The notes beneath the pieces were generated by a model that had not been told where the DNA came from, ran no database searches, and worked only from the letters and a program-made list of their open reading frames with translations. The position numbers and the translations under genes are program-made. Of a DNA stretch of 64,000 bases, positions 8,749-17,198 are shown piece by piece. Every line of letters begins with the position of its first letter. The first letter of the stretch is position 1. Source of the DNA: Competibacter_A sp037045535 (GTDB taxonomy: Bacteria > Pseudomonadota > Gammaproteobacteria > Competibacterales > Competibacteraceae); contig JBAOHI010000082.1 in NCBI GenBank assembly GCA_037045535.1, positions 124,001-188,000 on the forward strand, written 5' to 3'.

Positions 8749-11700
8749 CTATTTCGCCAACACCTCGCTGCCGTATTGAAATTCGATTTCGGCTGGAAAC
8801 TGGTCAAGAGTCGCTGCGGCCGTGACGAATGTCTGCAAGGGTTGGTTGTTTACCTTGACGCTTTGCAGTGGCCGGGGCAGTGGTGAATGCAGGATGATGC
8901 GGCCGGGCGGGACCACGACATCGCCCGTCAATTGCACGCGCAGCGTGTCGGGGCCGCTCATCTGCATCCGATAATTGAGCGTGCCGTGCCAGGTCGGTAG
9001 TCGCTTGACCGTGATGCCTTCCGGACTGGTGGCCCAATCGGCGGGAATACCGGCACCGATGACCAGAGCTTGATCGGCTTCGCGCTCGTACACAAACAGA
9101 TTGCGCACCGAGCGAATGAAATCGGAGCCGACCCAGGTATGAGGCATGTCGCCGATGAAGCGCGGCGTCTTTGGGTCGCGCCACACTACTTCAGCCCAAT
9201 GATTCCATGCGGCCGGTCGCTGATCCCCCAGAAAGAACGTGAGCGCCTCCAGCGCCCGGTCACGCTGGCCGAGCCGAATCAGGGTACCCACCACCCGCAG
9301 TTCATAGGGCGTATACGCTTCCCACTGCTCTTGGCCGTCGCGGCGGTGTTTGAATAGGTCGAAATACCGTTCGAAGGTCCGATTCAGCGCCGGTTGGGGT
9401 AACCGGCCCAGCTCGCCGCCCGGATCGACCGCGACTGTGGTCGAGGTGGCATCGAAATCGCCCAGCTCGACCGCACCGGGGATGAAATCGATATGGTGTT
9501 TCTCAATGGTGGCCCGGATCGAGGCGTACAGATCCTTGCGGAACACATCGCGCAGCGTCGCGAATCGCGCGGCTTGCTTATCCTCACCCAGGATAACCGC
9601 GATGGTGGCGGCATCCTTCAAGCCGCGCAAAGTGAAAAAGTCATCCCAATACGAATGACGGGGATGGCTGGCATAACCCTCGTGACTGATCGATTCCGGC
9701 ATCAGCCCCCAATAGGCGATGGCCGTGGGATCGGTCCGGTACTGTTCCGTGAGCCGTTGCTGGCGCAGGAACTCGATGTAGTCAACCGCCTTGACCACAT
9801 GGGGCCACATCTCGCGTAGAAATCCCACATCGCGGGTATAGCGGTAATACTCCATGATGGCATAGATGAGCTGGCCGTGACTGTCATGCTCGGGGACAGG
9901 ATCGGCGCCTCGCGCGTCCACGCAGCAGGGAACCTTGCCGTCTGGAAACTGGTGAGGGGCGTACCACAGTAAAAACTGCCGGACTTCGTCGGTGTAACCC
10001 ATGCCCAGCAGCGCGGCGGAAGTCAGCGCGCCATCGCGGATCCAGGAACGGGCATAGGTGCGCGAGCCAGGCTGGATCGCCGGACCGGCGCGGTTGATCA
10101 GAATGTAAGCTAGATTGCTCTTGAGGGTGTCGGCGATCTTGCGCCCAGCGGGCGGCAATTCCAGTCCGACCCGATCCAGCCGCGCGCTCCATTCATGACG
10201 GGTTTGCTCCAGCAATTGATTTTCCTGAGTAGCGGCATCGGCGTCGGTGGGAGGCAACGGGTTGTCGGAATCGGTTCCGTGGAACGGAACCCGCAGGAAA
10301 ACCTCGCGTGCTTCGCCGGGGGCGAGATCCCAACGATACGCCAGTACACCGGAGGCATAACCCTGGGTATCTTCCACGTCGGTTCTATCGGGTAATTTGC
10401 CCTCCACCAGAAAGTCGGTCAGCGCGCCTTGGTCGAACGTGGCGGCCCCAAACTGATCGGGTGTCGTCAGCGCGAAAACCGCTTTGGCTCGCTCGTTGAC
10501 CCAAATGGCTCGGTCGGCGTAGCTCAGGCGCCGAATCGGCGAAACGCCGCCGGTCATATTCAGCGATTGCCAGGGTGGATTGACCTGAAACGGGCGGATG
10601 GCCAGGAACAGAGTGATGTGGCGGGTTTCGTCGCTCAGATTCTCGATCCGGTAGCGGGCATGCAGCGCCGATTTGTCGGGTTTGCCGTTGGCGAACGCCG
10701 TGACCGCGAACCAGAAGTGTTCGTGTTCCCAACGTACCGTGGGGATCGGCAGATAGCCATCGGCCAAGTCCTGCGCCGGTTCCAGATCGGCCCAGGTGAT
10801 CAGACGACCGTTGGCAAACAGGAACGGCTCGATGCTGAATCCACCTTTGTTCACCTCCAGCGCGCCATCCTGGCCGATCAGCGCCTCCTGGTCATCGCCA
10901 TTGACACCGACCACGGTCCAGTAGGATTGCTCGCCCTGGAAATAACGGGGATAGAGACCCTTTCGGGTATCGCGGGCGATGGCTTGGAAGAATTGGTTGG
11001 GCGAGGTCGAGAATTCGTAGGATTGAACCTGGATCCCGCTGATCCCGTAACCGCGCCCTCGGCTGCTGCGTTGCAGGTTCAATCTCAGATAACGCGACTC
11101 GGCGTCGGGCAGATACAGATAATCCCGCCGCCCGTTGCCACCGCGCACGGTATAGAGGGTTCGCCAGGCATTGCCATCGTCGGAGGCTTGAACCTGGTAA
11201 TCCACGGCATAATCGTCAGGATGCCAATCGATGATCAGGCCACCGTATTCGCGGGATCGCAGAAAATCCAGGGATAGCCACTGGTCCTCGGCCAGCGCGC
11301 CGCTATGCCAGCCGTTGGTGGTGTGCGTGGGGTTGAGAATCCCTTCTGGCGGATAGCCTTCGGCAGAGGTGGATACGTTGATCACCGGCTGTTGACTGTA
11401 GATGTTCGCCGGTTCGCGTTCCTCCAGGGTCAATTCGTCGATCCAGATCGATCCTTTGCCCCGCGCGCCTGGCACGATCCCAAACTCGATGACGACCGCT
11501 TCTTCCAGCAAGCCACCCGGTCCCCAGGCAAAGCTCAGATGCCGTTTCTTGATCGTCACCGACTGCCAGTCGCTGGAAAGTACCCGCCCGCGTTGCTTGT
11601 ACCACCAGACGTTTTGGTGAGGGTCCACCAGCTTGAACTCGAAGTCGATGGCAGGCGTCTCGCCACGGATGAAAGTGTGGAAAGCGTAATTGTCTGGCAA

Positions 11701-12066
11701 GTGGAGATGGAACGTCTTGCGGGCGATGAGCCAACTGGCCCCATCCAGGGATTCGAAGTCCAGCCGCATCGCTCGGCCGCCGTTGTGGCCGGTGTCCTGA
11801 GCGACCTCGAGACGGGCGCCGTTGGATGTGGAGACCGTCCAACCACTGAGATTAGTGAAATCATCCACTAGAATCGTTTTGCGGGCGCCAGTTTGGTCGG
11901 GAGCCGATGTCGTGGGCATTGCCACGTTGTCGGCTGGAGCGGCTAGGATCGTGAAAGGTAGCACGAGTAGGATCACCGTGACGTTCAGAAAGGATAGCGC
12001 TCGACGACCGAGCGCGCCGAATTCGGCTCTTTGGTGGATAAAATTTTGATTTTTTTGCACTCGCAT
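8749..12066 (-). CDS. Secreted multidomain glycoside hydrolase (CBM11-like + F5/8 type C + (alpha/alpha)6 barrel)
   Basis: About 1,105 aa. A signal peptide (SFLNVTVILLVLPFTILAAP) is followed by a carbohydrate-binding-like domain (ILVDDFTNLSGWTVSTSNG to GSIWIDELTLEE), a discoidin/F5-8 type C domain (about residues 200-330, DYQVQASDDGNAWRTLYTV), a beta-rich linker domain, and a C-terminal helical barrel with SRTYARSWIRDGALTSAALL near residue 670, reminiscent of amylo-alpha-1,6-glucosidase or GH63/GH15-like enzymes. It probably acts in the periplasm or outside the cell on a glucan or storage-like polysaccharide; the substrate cannot be read. The start was chosen at 12066, which gives the best signal peptide with GAGGG just upstream; a longer start at 12120 is possible. 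It is convergent with the GT4 gene. Confidence 0.75.
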   Translation of the reverse strand: MRVQKNQNFIHQRAEFGALGRRALSFLNVTVILLVLPFTILAAPADNVAMPTTSAPDQTGARKTILVDDFTNLSGWTVSTSNGARLEVAQDTGHNGGRAMRLDFESLDGASWLIARKTFHLHLPDNYAFHTFIRGETPAIDFEFKLVDPHQNVWWYKQRGRVLSSDWQSVTIKKRHLSFAWGPGGLLEEAVVIEFGIVPGARGKGSIWIDELTLEEREPANIYSQQPVINVSTSAEGYPPEGILNPTHTTNGWHSGALAEDQWLSLDFLRSREYGGLIIDWHPDDYAVDYQVQASDDGNAWRTLYTVRGGNGRRDYLYLPDAESRYLRLNLQRSSRGRGYGISGIQVQSYEFSTSPNQFFQAIARDTRKGLYPRYFQGEQSYWTVVGVNGDDQEALIGQDGALEVNKGGFSIEPFLFANGRLITWADLEPAQDLADGYLPIPTVRWEHEHFWFAVTAFANGKPDKSALHARYRIENLSDETRHITLFLAIRPFQVNPPWQSLNMTGGVSPIRRLSYADRAIWVNERAKAVFALTTPDQFGAATFDQGALTDFLVEGKLPDRTDVEDTQGYASGVLAYRWDLAPGEAREVFLRVPFHGTDSDNPLPPTDADAATQENQLLEQTRHEWSARLDRVGLELPPAGRKIADTLKSNLAYILINRAGPAIQPGSRTYARSWIRDGALTSAALLGMGYTDEVRQFLLWYAPHQFPDGKVPCCVDARGADPVPEHDSHGQLIYAIMEYYRYTRDVGFLREMWPHVVKAVDYIEFLRQQRLTEQYRTDPTAIAYWGLMPESISHEGYASHPRHSYWDDFFTLRGLKDAATIAVILGEDKQAARFATLRDVFRKDLYASIRATIEKHHIDFIPGAVELGDFDATSTTVAVDPGGELGRLPQPALNRTFERYFDLFKHRRDGQEQWEAYTPYELRVVGTLIRLGQRDRALEALTFFLGDQRPAAWNHWAEVVWRDPKTPRFIGDMPHTWVGSDFIRSVRNLFVYEREADQALVIGAGIPADWATSPEGITVKRLPTWHGTLNYRMQMSGPDTLRVQLTGDVVVPPGRIILHSPLPRPLQSVKVNNQPLQTFVTAAATLDQFPAEIEFQYGSEVLAK

Positions 12067-12191
12067 GTCCCTCGATCCGCATGGTGGTCGATGGCCGAGA
12101 ACGCTGCCGCGTGGCATCACTTCCCTTGATCCATTCGCCCTGCTCGAAGCTAATATTACCGGTATCTTGAATCATCGGGGGGCAATCAGAC

Positions 12192-12731
12192 GTGCTACCG
12201 GACAAGATCAGTCGATCAATTGTGCGCACTGCTGCATTTGGCGGCCCCAAACGGTTCGCGTTCCCGTTCCGCGTTACTCTCTTTCTAGCATTGAGCCTAT
12301 CAGCGCAGGCGCAAGTCTACAAATGGACCGATTCCGCTGGGCAGATTCATTACGGCGGTACACCACCGCCCGCCGACGCGCAATCCACGCAAACGCTGGA
12401 TATTCCGTCACAACCCACCCCAGCCGGCGAAGTCGATAATGTCCGCGATTTGCGGCGGGCCGCGCGAGAATTGCGCGAACTCCGTGCACTCAATCGGGGC
12501 GTGCCGGTCGAGGAGCTGGACCGTCCGCCAACGCGGCGCCAGAAACGCAAACCTCAAGAGCCACCATCCATCGGCTACGAGGATCAGGCCAAGATCGACA
12601 ACCTTAACAGTGACATCCGGCGGTTGTCGTCCTCGACGATTGGCACCGCGGCCAGCCGTACCCGCGAACTCCGCGCGGCCAAGGACGAACTCCGGCAGAT
12701 TTATCGCAAATACGGCATCAAGCCGCCGTAA
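12192..12731 (+). CDS. DUF4124-domain protein
   Basis: 179 aa with a hydrophobic signal-like segment (VTLFLALSLSAQAQ) directly followed by the DUF4124 signature VYKWTDSAGQIHYGGTPPPADAQ. The rest is charged and helical (LRRAARELRELRALNRG), probably a periplasmic coiled stretch. The family is common in gammaproteobacteria and has no known function. It is divergent from the glycosidase gene, so the two may share the 12067-12191 promoter region. The start may be a later codon, since about 25 residues precede the signal peptide. Confidence 0.8.
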   Translation: MLPDKISRSIVRTAAFGGPKRFAFPFRVTLFLALSLSAQAQVYKWTDSAGQIHYGGTPPPADAQSTQTLDIPSQPTPAGEVDNVRDLRRAARELRELRALNRGVPVEELDRPPTRRQKRKPQEPPSIGYEDQAKIDNLNSDIRRLSSSTIGTAASRTRELRAAKDELRQIYRKYGIKPP

Positions 12732-12821
12732 GCCGGAATCGTGGCGGGATCGGCCAAGAAATCCCATTGGCGTGGGATAACCCCTCGAACGGGGATGGCG
12801 GATTGACCGGGTGTTTCAAGC

Positions 12822-12865
12822 AGCGGATCGCGAGCTGAAAAACCCACTCGGCGATCCGCTTTTTT
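12822..12865 (+). terminator. Rho-independent terminator downstream of the DUF4124 gene
   Basis: AGCGGATCGC at 12822-12831 pairs perfectly with GCGATCCGCT at 12851-12860 and runs into a T-tract at 12860-12865. It lies about 90 nt after the DUF4124 stop and touches the stop of the convergent opgH. The loop is 19 nt, longer than ideal. Confidence 0.65.
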
Positions 12866-14942
12866 AGGGTAGCGCTCCAGCATGGGCCGGCGGCCGGCTC
12901 CAGAACAGAGCGTGCAACTGACGCAGCGTGTCTGGGTCTGCGATCAAATCCCGTTTCTGCGCCGCGCTCAAGCTATCGGGCCCTTCTTCCTCCAACTGGT
13001 GAATCAGACCTTCCAGATAGTGCCGGCGTCGCTTGCCCGGTGGTTCGCGTTCCGGCAGTAGCGAAAGGTGTAGGGCATTGACGTAAGGATCGGTCAAAGC
13101 CTGGACGAAACGACTGTGCGGCGTTTCCCGTAGCACTGGCAGCACTGGTTCATCGTCTTGCAGGTTCTCTTCCAGATAACGCAGCACCGCCGGTGGGTCG
13201 GTTTCCTCTGGCGTCAGAAACAAGTCAAGTTGACGTGCTCGGCGGCCCAAGGCGATGCTGCTGGACAGCATCGAGACTGGAATCGATAGTATCAGACCGG
13301 CCAACACCGGCGTGAACCACCAGAAGAAGGCCGGTACATACCAATAGCTCAACACACCGGTGACGATACCGATCAGTGTGTGTCCGCCATGGGCCAGCGC
13401 CGCTTCCTTGAAGCTGGTCATGTGATCGCCGCGCTGTTGTGGTGGCCAGCCGACCGCACGGCGCATCAGGATCGCCAGCACGAACTTGGTCTGGAATAGC
13501 ATCAATACCGGCGCGGTCAGTACCGAGAATAGGGTCTCCAGGATCACGCTCGCTGTCGCTCCGATCAAGCCACCGTAGTCCCGTAGCAGTTTCCTGTCCT
13601 TCAATAGCAGTAACAACGCCAACAACTTGGGCAGGAACAGCATGGTCAATGTCACCAGCAGCACGGTGGTCATTTCCACGGCGAACGATACTGGCCACAC
13701 CGGTATCCAATTTTCCCCGAAGAAGTACACCAGTTCCTGTTTGGTCTGGAGATATGCCGCGACTCCGGTAGCGATCAGAAACAGCAACCAAAGCGGCGAG
13801 GCAGCGTAGGACATGACGCCCATCGCGAAATGAAGACGACTCAAGGCGTTGAATCCGTGCGACAGCGCTAGTCGCAAGTGCTGGAGATTGCCTTGGCACC
13901 AGCGACGATCGCGTTTAGCGTAATCGATCAGGGTTGGCGGAATTTCCTCGTAACTGCCTTCCAGATCGTAAGCCAGCCACACTTCCCAACCGGCCCGGCG
14001 CAACAACGCCGCTTCCACAAAGTCGTGGCTGAGAATTTCGCCGCCGAACGGTTCGCGGCCCGGCAGCTTCGGCAGCCCGCAGTGGTCGAGGAATGGTTGT
14101 ATCCGGATGATGGCGTTGTGGCCCCAGTAGTTGCTCTCCCCCAGTTGCCAATAGTTCAAACCGGCGGTGAACATCCGTCCGTAGATGCTGCTGGCGAATT
14201 GCAAAATGCGGGCGAACAGTGATTCACGGTTTACCGGTATCGGCGGGGTCTGGATCAACGCCACATCGGGATGGCGCTCCATCAGGCGCACCATCTCCAC
14301 CAGGGTTTCGCCTTTCATAATGCTGTCGGCGTCCAGCACGATCATGTAGCGATAATGCCCGCCCCAGCGTGTGCAGAAGTCTTCCAGATTGCCACTTTTG
14401 CGGCTGGTGTTCTCCGGCCGGTTACGATAGAAAATCCGTCCCTTGCCATCCAGTGCGCGCACCATATCCTGCCAACGCAACTCCTCTTCGACCCAAACGT
14501 CTGGATCGCGGGTGTCGCTGAGTATGAAGAAATCGAACCCATCGAGCCGACCGGTATCCGCCAGCGACCGGTGGATGGCGCGCAGGCCAGAGAACACTCG
14601 CTCCGAATCCTCGTTGTAGATCGGCATGAGAATGGCTGTGCGCGGTGGTGGCGCGGCGGGGTCCGGTGGTCCTGCGGACTGGCGGGAAATCGCCCAGCGA
14701 TCACGCCCAAACAGGATCACGAAGAATCCCATGAGCGCGGTCCAGAACGAAATGCAAATCCAGGAAAAGAGGATCGTGTAGAGCAGCAGCAGCAGCAGTT
14801 CCATCGGGCTGATGCCGTCGGTATGGAACACGCTGACCAGCAAGCCCAGTGCAATCAGGGTCGTCAGGGTGACCAGGGAGAAAAATGTGACCCGCCGCAG
14901 GGTATGTCCGATGATCGCTGCGGGTCGAACGGAGTTGGCCAT
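12864..14942 (-). CDS. opgH: Glucans biosynthesis glucosyltransferase H, lacking the N-terminal cytoplasmic region
   Basis: Inner-membrane family 2 glucosyltransferase that makes and translocates the backbone of osmoregulated periplasmic glucans. It begins directly at the first transmembrane helix (ITHE region equivalent: LVTLTTLIALGLLVSVF). The catalytic domain shows ILMPIYNEDSERVF, the LDADS acid pair, FWQLGESNYWGHNAIIR, HDFVEAALLRRAGWEVW and the RRWCQGNLQHL acceptor motif, then the C-terminal helices. At 692 aa it is about 150 aa shorter than E. coli OpgH (847 aa), and the missing part is the cytoplasmic N-terminus. A separate ORF of similar size precedes it with a 27-nt gap. It forms an operon with opgG. 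Confidence 0.93.
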   Translation of the reverse strand: MANSVRPAAIIGHTLRRVTFFSLVTLTTLIALGLLVSVFHTDGISPMELLLLLLYTILFSWICISFWTALMGFFVILFGRDRWAISRQSAGPPDPAAPPPRTAILMPIYNEDSERVFSGLRAIHRSLADTGRLDGFDFFILSDTRDPDVWVEEELRWQDMVRALDGKGRIFYRNRPENTSRKSGNLEDFCTRWGGHYRYMIVLDADSIMKGETLVEMVRLMERHPDVALIQTPPIPVNRESLFARILQFASSIYGRMFTAGLNYWQLGESNYWGHNAIIRIQPFLDHCGLPKLPGREPFGGEILSHDFVEAALLRRAGWEVWLAYDLEGSYEEIPPTLIDYAKRDRRWCQGNLQHLRLALSHGFNALSRLHFAMGVMSYAASPLWLLFLIATGVAAYLQTKQELVYFFGENWIPVWPVSFAVEMTTVLLVTLTMLFLPKLLALLLLLKDRKLLRDYGGLIGATASVILETLFSVLTAPVLMLFQTKFVLAILMRRAVGWPPQQRGDHMTSFKEAALAHGGHTLIGIVTGVLSYWYVPAFFWWFTPVLAGLILSIPVSMLSSSIALGRRARQLDLFLTPEETDPPAVLRYLEENLQDDEPVLPVLRETPHSRFVQALTDPYVNALHLSLLPEREPPGKRRRHYLEGLIHQLEEEGPDSLSAAQKRDLIADPDTLRQLHALFWSRPPAHAGALP

Positions 14943-14969
14943 GAAAGAGTTCCAAGTAAGAGGGCGCGA

Positions 14970-15476
14970 TCAGGCGCCGGACGTACCCCGCTGCAACCGG
15001 TGGAGTGGACCGAGCAGCGAGAACAGCTCGATCCGCTGGGCCGGCATGGTGGCGGGAAGCGGCGCGGGCGTGGGTTCGGCGATGGCTTCCTGCAGGGTGT
15101 CCAACAAGGATTCCGCTTCGCCGGGCGGCGCGAACAATGTCTTGGGCCAATCTGGCAACCGGCCGCAGAGCAGAGCCGCTCGCGCGGCGGCCAGGCTTTG
15201 CGCCGTCCGAGGCAAGTTGAGCGTGCGAGCCAGCCAGTCGTCGAGCAGTTCGCCCGCCGCCAGTAACACCTGCGCCAACGGATCCAGTCCAGGTGTTTCC
15301 GGCAGCTCGGCCGCGCGTCGCAGCGCCTGCTCGCTGAGGGCAGCAATTTGCGCCGGATCGGTGACGCCTAGGATTTGCCAGTAAGCGCCAAGCCGGCCAA
15401 ACAGCAGTTCGCTGGATGGCGCGGCAACCGGTGGCGCCAAGTACGGATGCGGTGCGCTTACCTTGCTACGGTCCAC
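14970..15476 (-). CDS. Hypothetical protein between opgG and opgH, possible detached OpgH N-terminal region
   Basis: About 168 aa, Ala/Leu-rich and probably helical, with no signal peptide or membrane segment (LGAYWQILGVTDPAQIAALS, LDPLAQVLLAAGELLDDWLA). I do not recognise a family. The GTG at 15476 has GGAG six nt upstream and overlaps the opgG stop by 19 nt; the TTG at 15488 is the alternative. The ORF ends 27 nt before opgH, in the same direction. Its size matches the N-terminal cytoplasmic region that opgH lacks. Whether it is truly homologous to that region or an unrelated operon member cannot be settled by eye. Overlap and spacing argue that it is translated. Confidence 0.6.
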   Translation of the reverse strand: MDRSKVSAPHPYLAPPVAAPSSELLFGRLGAYWQILGVTDPAQIAALSEQALRRAAELPETPGLDPLAQVLLAAGELLDDWLARTLNLPRTAQSLAAARAALLCGRLPDWPKTLFAPPGEAESLLDTLQEAIAEPTPAPLPATMPAQRIELFSLLGPLHRLQRGTSGA

Positions 15477-17023
15477 TGGTAGCTCCAAGTTTCCGTCAGC
15501 ACGTCATTGCCCAGCTTGAGAAAGCAGCGCAATTCCGAGGGATCGTTGCCCTGGGGCAACAGTTCAAAGGACATCCGCCAGCCCTTGGTATAGGGGTTCT
15601 TGTGCGCGACCACATTTTGGACTTGACCGGTCGAGGCACTAACCACCGCCTGAACAGGTGCGTCATCCGGCAGCGTGGCCAGTCCTTCACCGCCGAAATC
15701 GACCACGAACCGCCGGATTTCGGGTTTGAGGTCACCCGCGCCGCCCGCGCCGACCCGGCTTGCCAGCGTTCGGCCACCCGGTGACAGGTTCGGCATGTCG
15801 AGCGAGAAGGACAGTCGGTAGTTGAACTCCAGTTGCTGGCCAGCCTCGACCGGCTTCTCCGGGACCCACAGCACGGCGATGTTGTCGTAGCGCTCGGCAT
15901 CGCTGGGGATTTCGATCAGTTGCACCGACCCTTTGCCCCAATCGCCCAAGGGTTCGACCCAGATACTGGGCCGAGCTTGATAGCGTGCTTCTAGATCCTG
16001 GTAGTTGTCGAAAGCGCGATCCCGCTGCAACAGGCCGAAACCGCGTGGGTTGTTATCCTGATAGGCGCTGATGCGCAGCCGCGTTGGGTTGTTCAGCGGG
16101 CGCCAGATCCATTCACCATTGCCTCCTGCCAGCAACAACCCGTCGGAATCATGTACTTGCGGGCGAAAATCGTCGAAGAACCGCTCGTTCATCGCTCCGT
16201 GGAAGAACATGCTAGTCAGCGGTGCCACTCCAAGCTTTTGAATCTTGTTGCGGACGAAGATGCCAGCCTTGACTTCGATTTGGGTGGCGACACCTGGCTT
16301 GATGCTGAAGCGGTAGGCACCGGTGACGCTCGGGCTGTCCAGAAGCGCATAAACCGTCAAGTTGGTAGCGTCCTTACCGGGTTTTTCCAGCCAGAATTCC
16401 CGAAAGTACGGGAACTCTTCAGGCTTGGGTAGACCGGTGTCAATGGCCAATCCGCGTGCCGACAGCCCGTAGTTTTGACCTTGGCCGACCGCTCGGAAAT
16501 AGCTCGCTCCCAAAAATACCGCGACTTCGTCGTAGTGGCTGTCGGTGTGCAGTGGATACAGCACCTTGAAGCCGGCGAACCCCAGATCCTTAGGCAGATT
16601 TTCCGGTACCGGATTGTGGCCGTAGTCAAACAGATCGTTGGCGTACTCTACTGGCTTGCTCTCGCCGTCCGTCACCACGTTGATGGTGACTTGCCGGTTG
16701 AACAGAAACCCGAGCGGCGCGAACTGGATTTCGAAAGGCAGGCCGGCATCCCGCCACAAGCTTTTTTCGGCCTTGAAGCGGATATCTCGATACTGATCGT
16801 AGTCCAGCTTGGCTAGGAAATCCGGCAGATTGCCACCGGGATCTTGAAAGGGCTGGGTCGCCAGTACTTCAGCGCGGCGGCGGACATCGGCGAAATTGAA
16901 TCGCTTGGGAGGCGGTGTCGTGGCTGGAGTCGCTTCGGGCGCGTTGGGAGCGGCGAAGCTGACCACCGGGCTACACCAAATGACTGCCATGAGAACCAAA
17001 CTAAACAGCGTACTGAATTTCAC
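15458..17023 (-). CDS. opgG: Periplasmic glucan biosynthesis protein G
   Basis: Exported protein needed to branch or modify osmoregulated periplasmic glucans. Family landmarks: FNFADVRRRAEVLATQPFQD near the mature N-terminus, YDQYRDIRFKAEKSLWRD, ASYFRAVGQGQNYGLSARGL, SMFFHGAMNERFFDDFRPQV, SDGLLLAGGNGEWIWRPLNN and RDRAFDNYQDLEARYQARPS. The start was set at the GTG at 17023, which places the signal peptide (TLFSLVLMAVIWCSPVVSFA) at the N-terminus and gives about 521 aa, close to E. coli OpgG (511 aa); GGAG lies 10 nt upstream. The frame is open up to 17218, but that extension runs into the start of the divergent gabD. It is first in the operon with the small ORF and opgH. Confidence 0.93.
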   Translation of the reverse strand: MKFSTLFSLVLMAVIWCSPVVSFAAPNAPEATPATTPPPKRFNFADVRRRAEVLATQPFQDPGGNLPDFLAKLDYDQYRDIRFKAEKSLWRDAGLPFEIQFAPLGFLFNRQVTINVVTDGESKPVEYANDLFDYGHNPVPENLPKDLGFAGFKVLYPLHTDSHYDEVAVFLGASYFRAVGQGQNYGLSARGLAIDTGLPKPEEFPYFREFWLEKPGKDATNLTVYALLDSPSVTGAYRFSIKPGVATQIEVKAGIFVRNKIQKLGVAPLTSMFFHGAMNERFFDDFRPQVHDSDGLLLAGGNGEWIWRPLNNPTRLRISAYQDNNPRGFGLLQRDRAFDNYQDLEARYQARPSIWVEPLGDWGKGSVQLIEIPSDAERYDNIAVLWVPEKPVEAGQQLEFNYRLSFSLDMPNLSPGGRTLASRVGAGGAGDLKPEIRRFVVDFGGEGLATLPDDAPVQAVVSASTGQVQNVVAHKNPYTKGWRMSFELLPQGNDPSELRCFLKLGNDVLTETWSYQWTVAR

Positions 17024-17198
17024 GGCGTAACGGCTCCGTCGGGTAGTGATCCATGAAGTTTGGGAGAACGCATCAAACGCGATATTGTAGGGGTATCCGA
17101 ACTTTCCGACCATCTCAATGCGAGAGGTTATCGGTCGACCGGCGTGGATTCTGACCCGACCGACGCCCGCGCCAGATCGCTTTTCGCTGGGGAACGCC

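Noticed and set aside
10429..11277. 282-aa ORF opposite the glycosidase
   Set aside because: Antisense shadow of a gene with clear domains and a signal peptide on the other strand.
14271..15266. 331-aa plus-strand ORF across opgH and the small ORF
   Set aside because: Runs antisense through the OpgH catalytic core; low-complexity Arg/Gln/Gly-rich translation.
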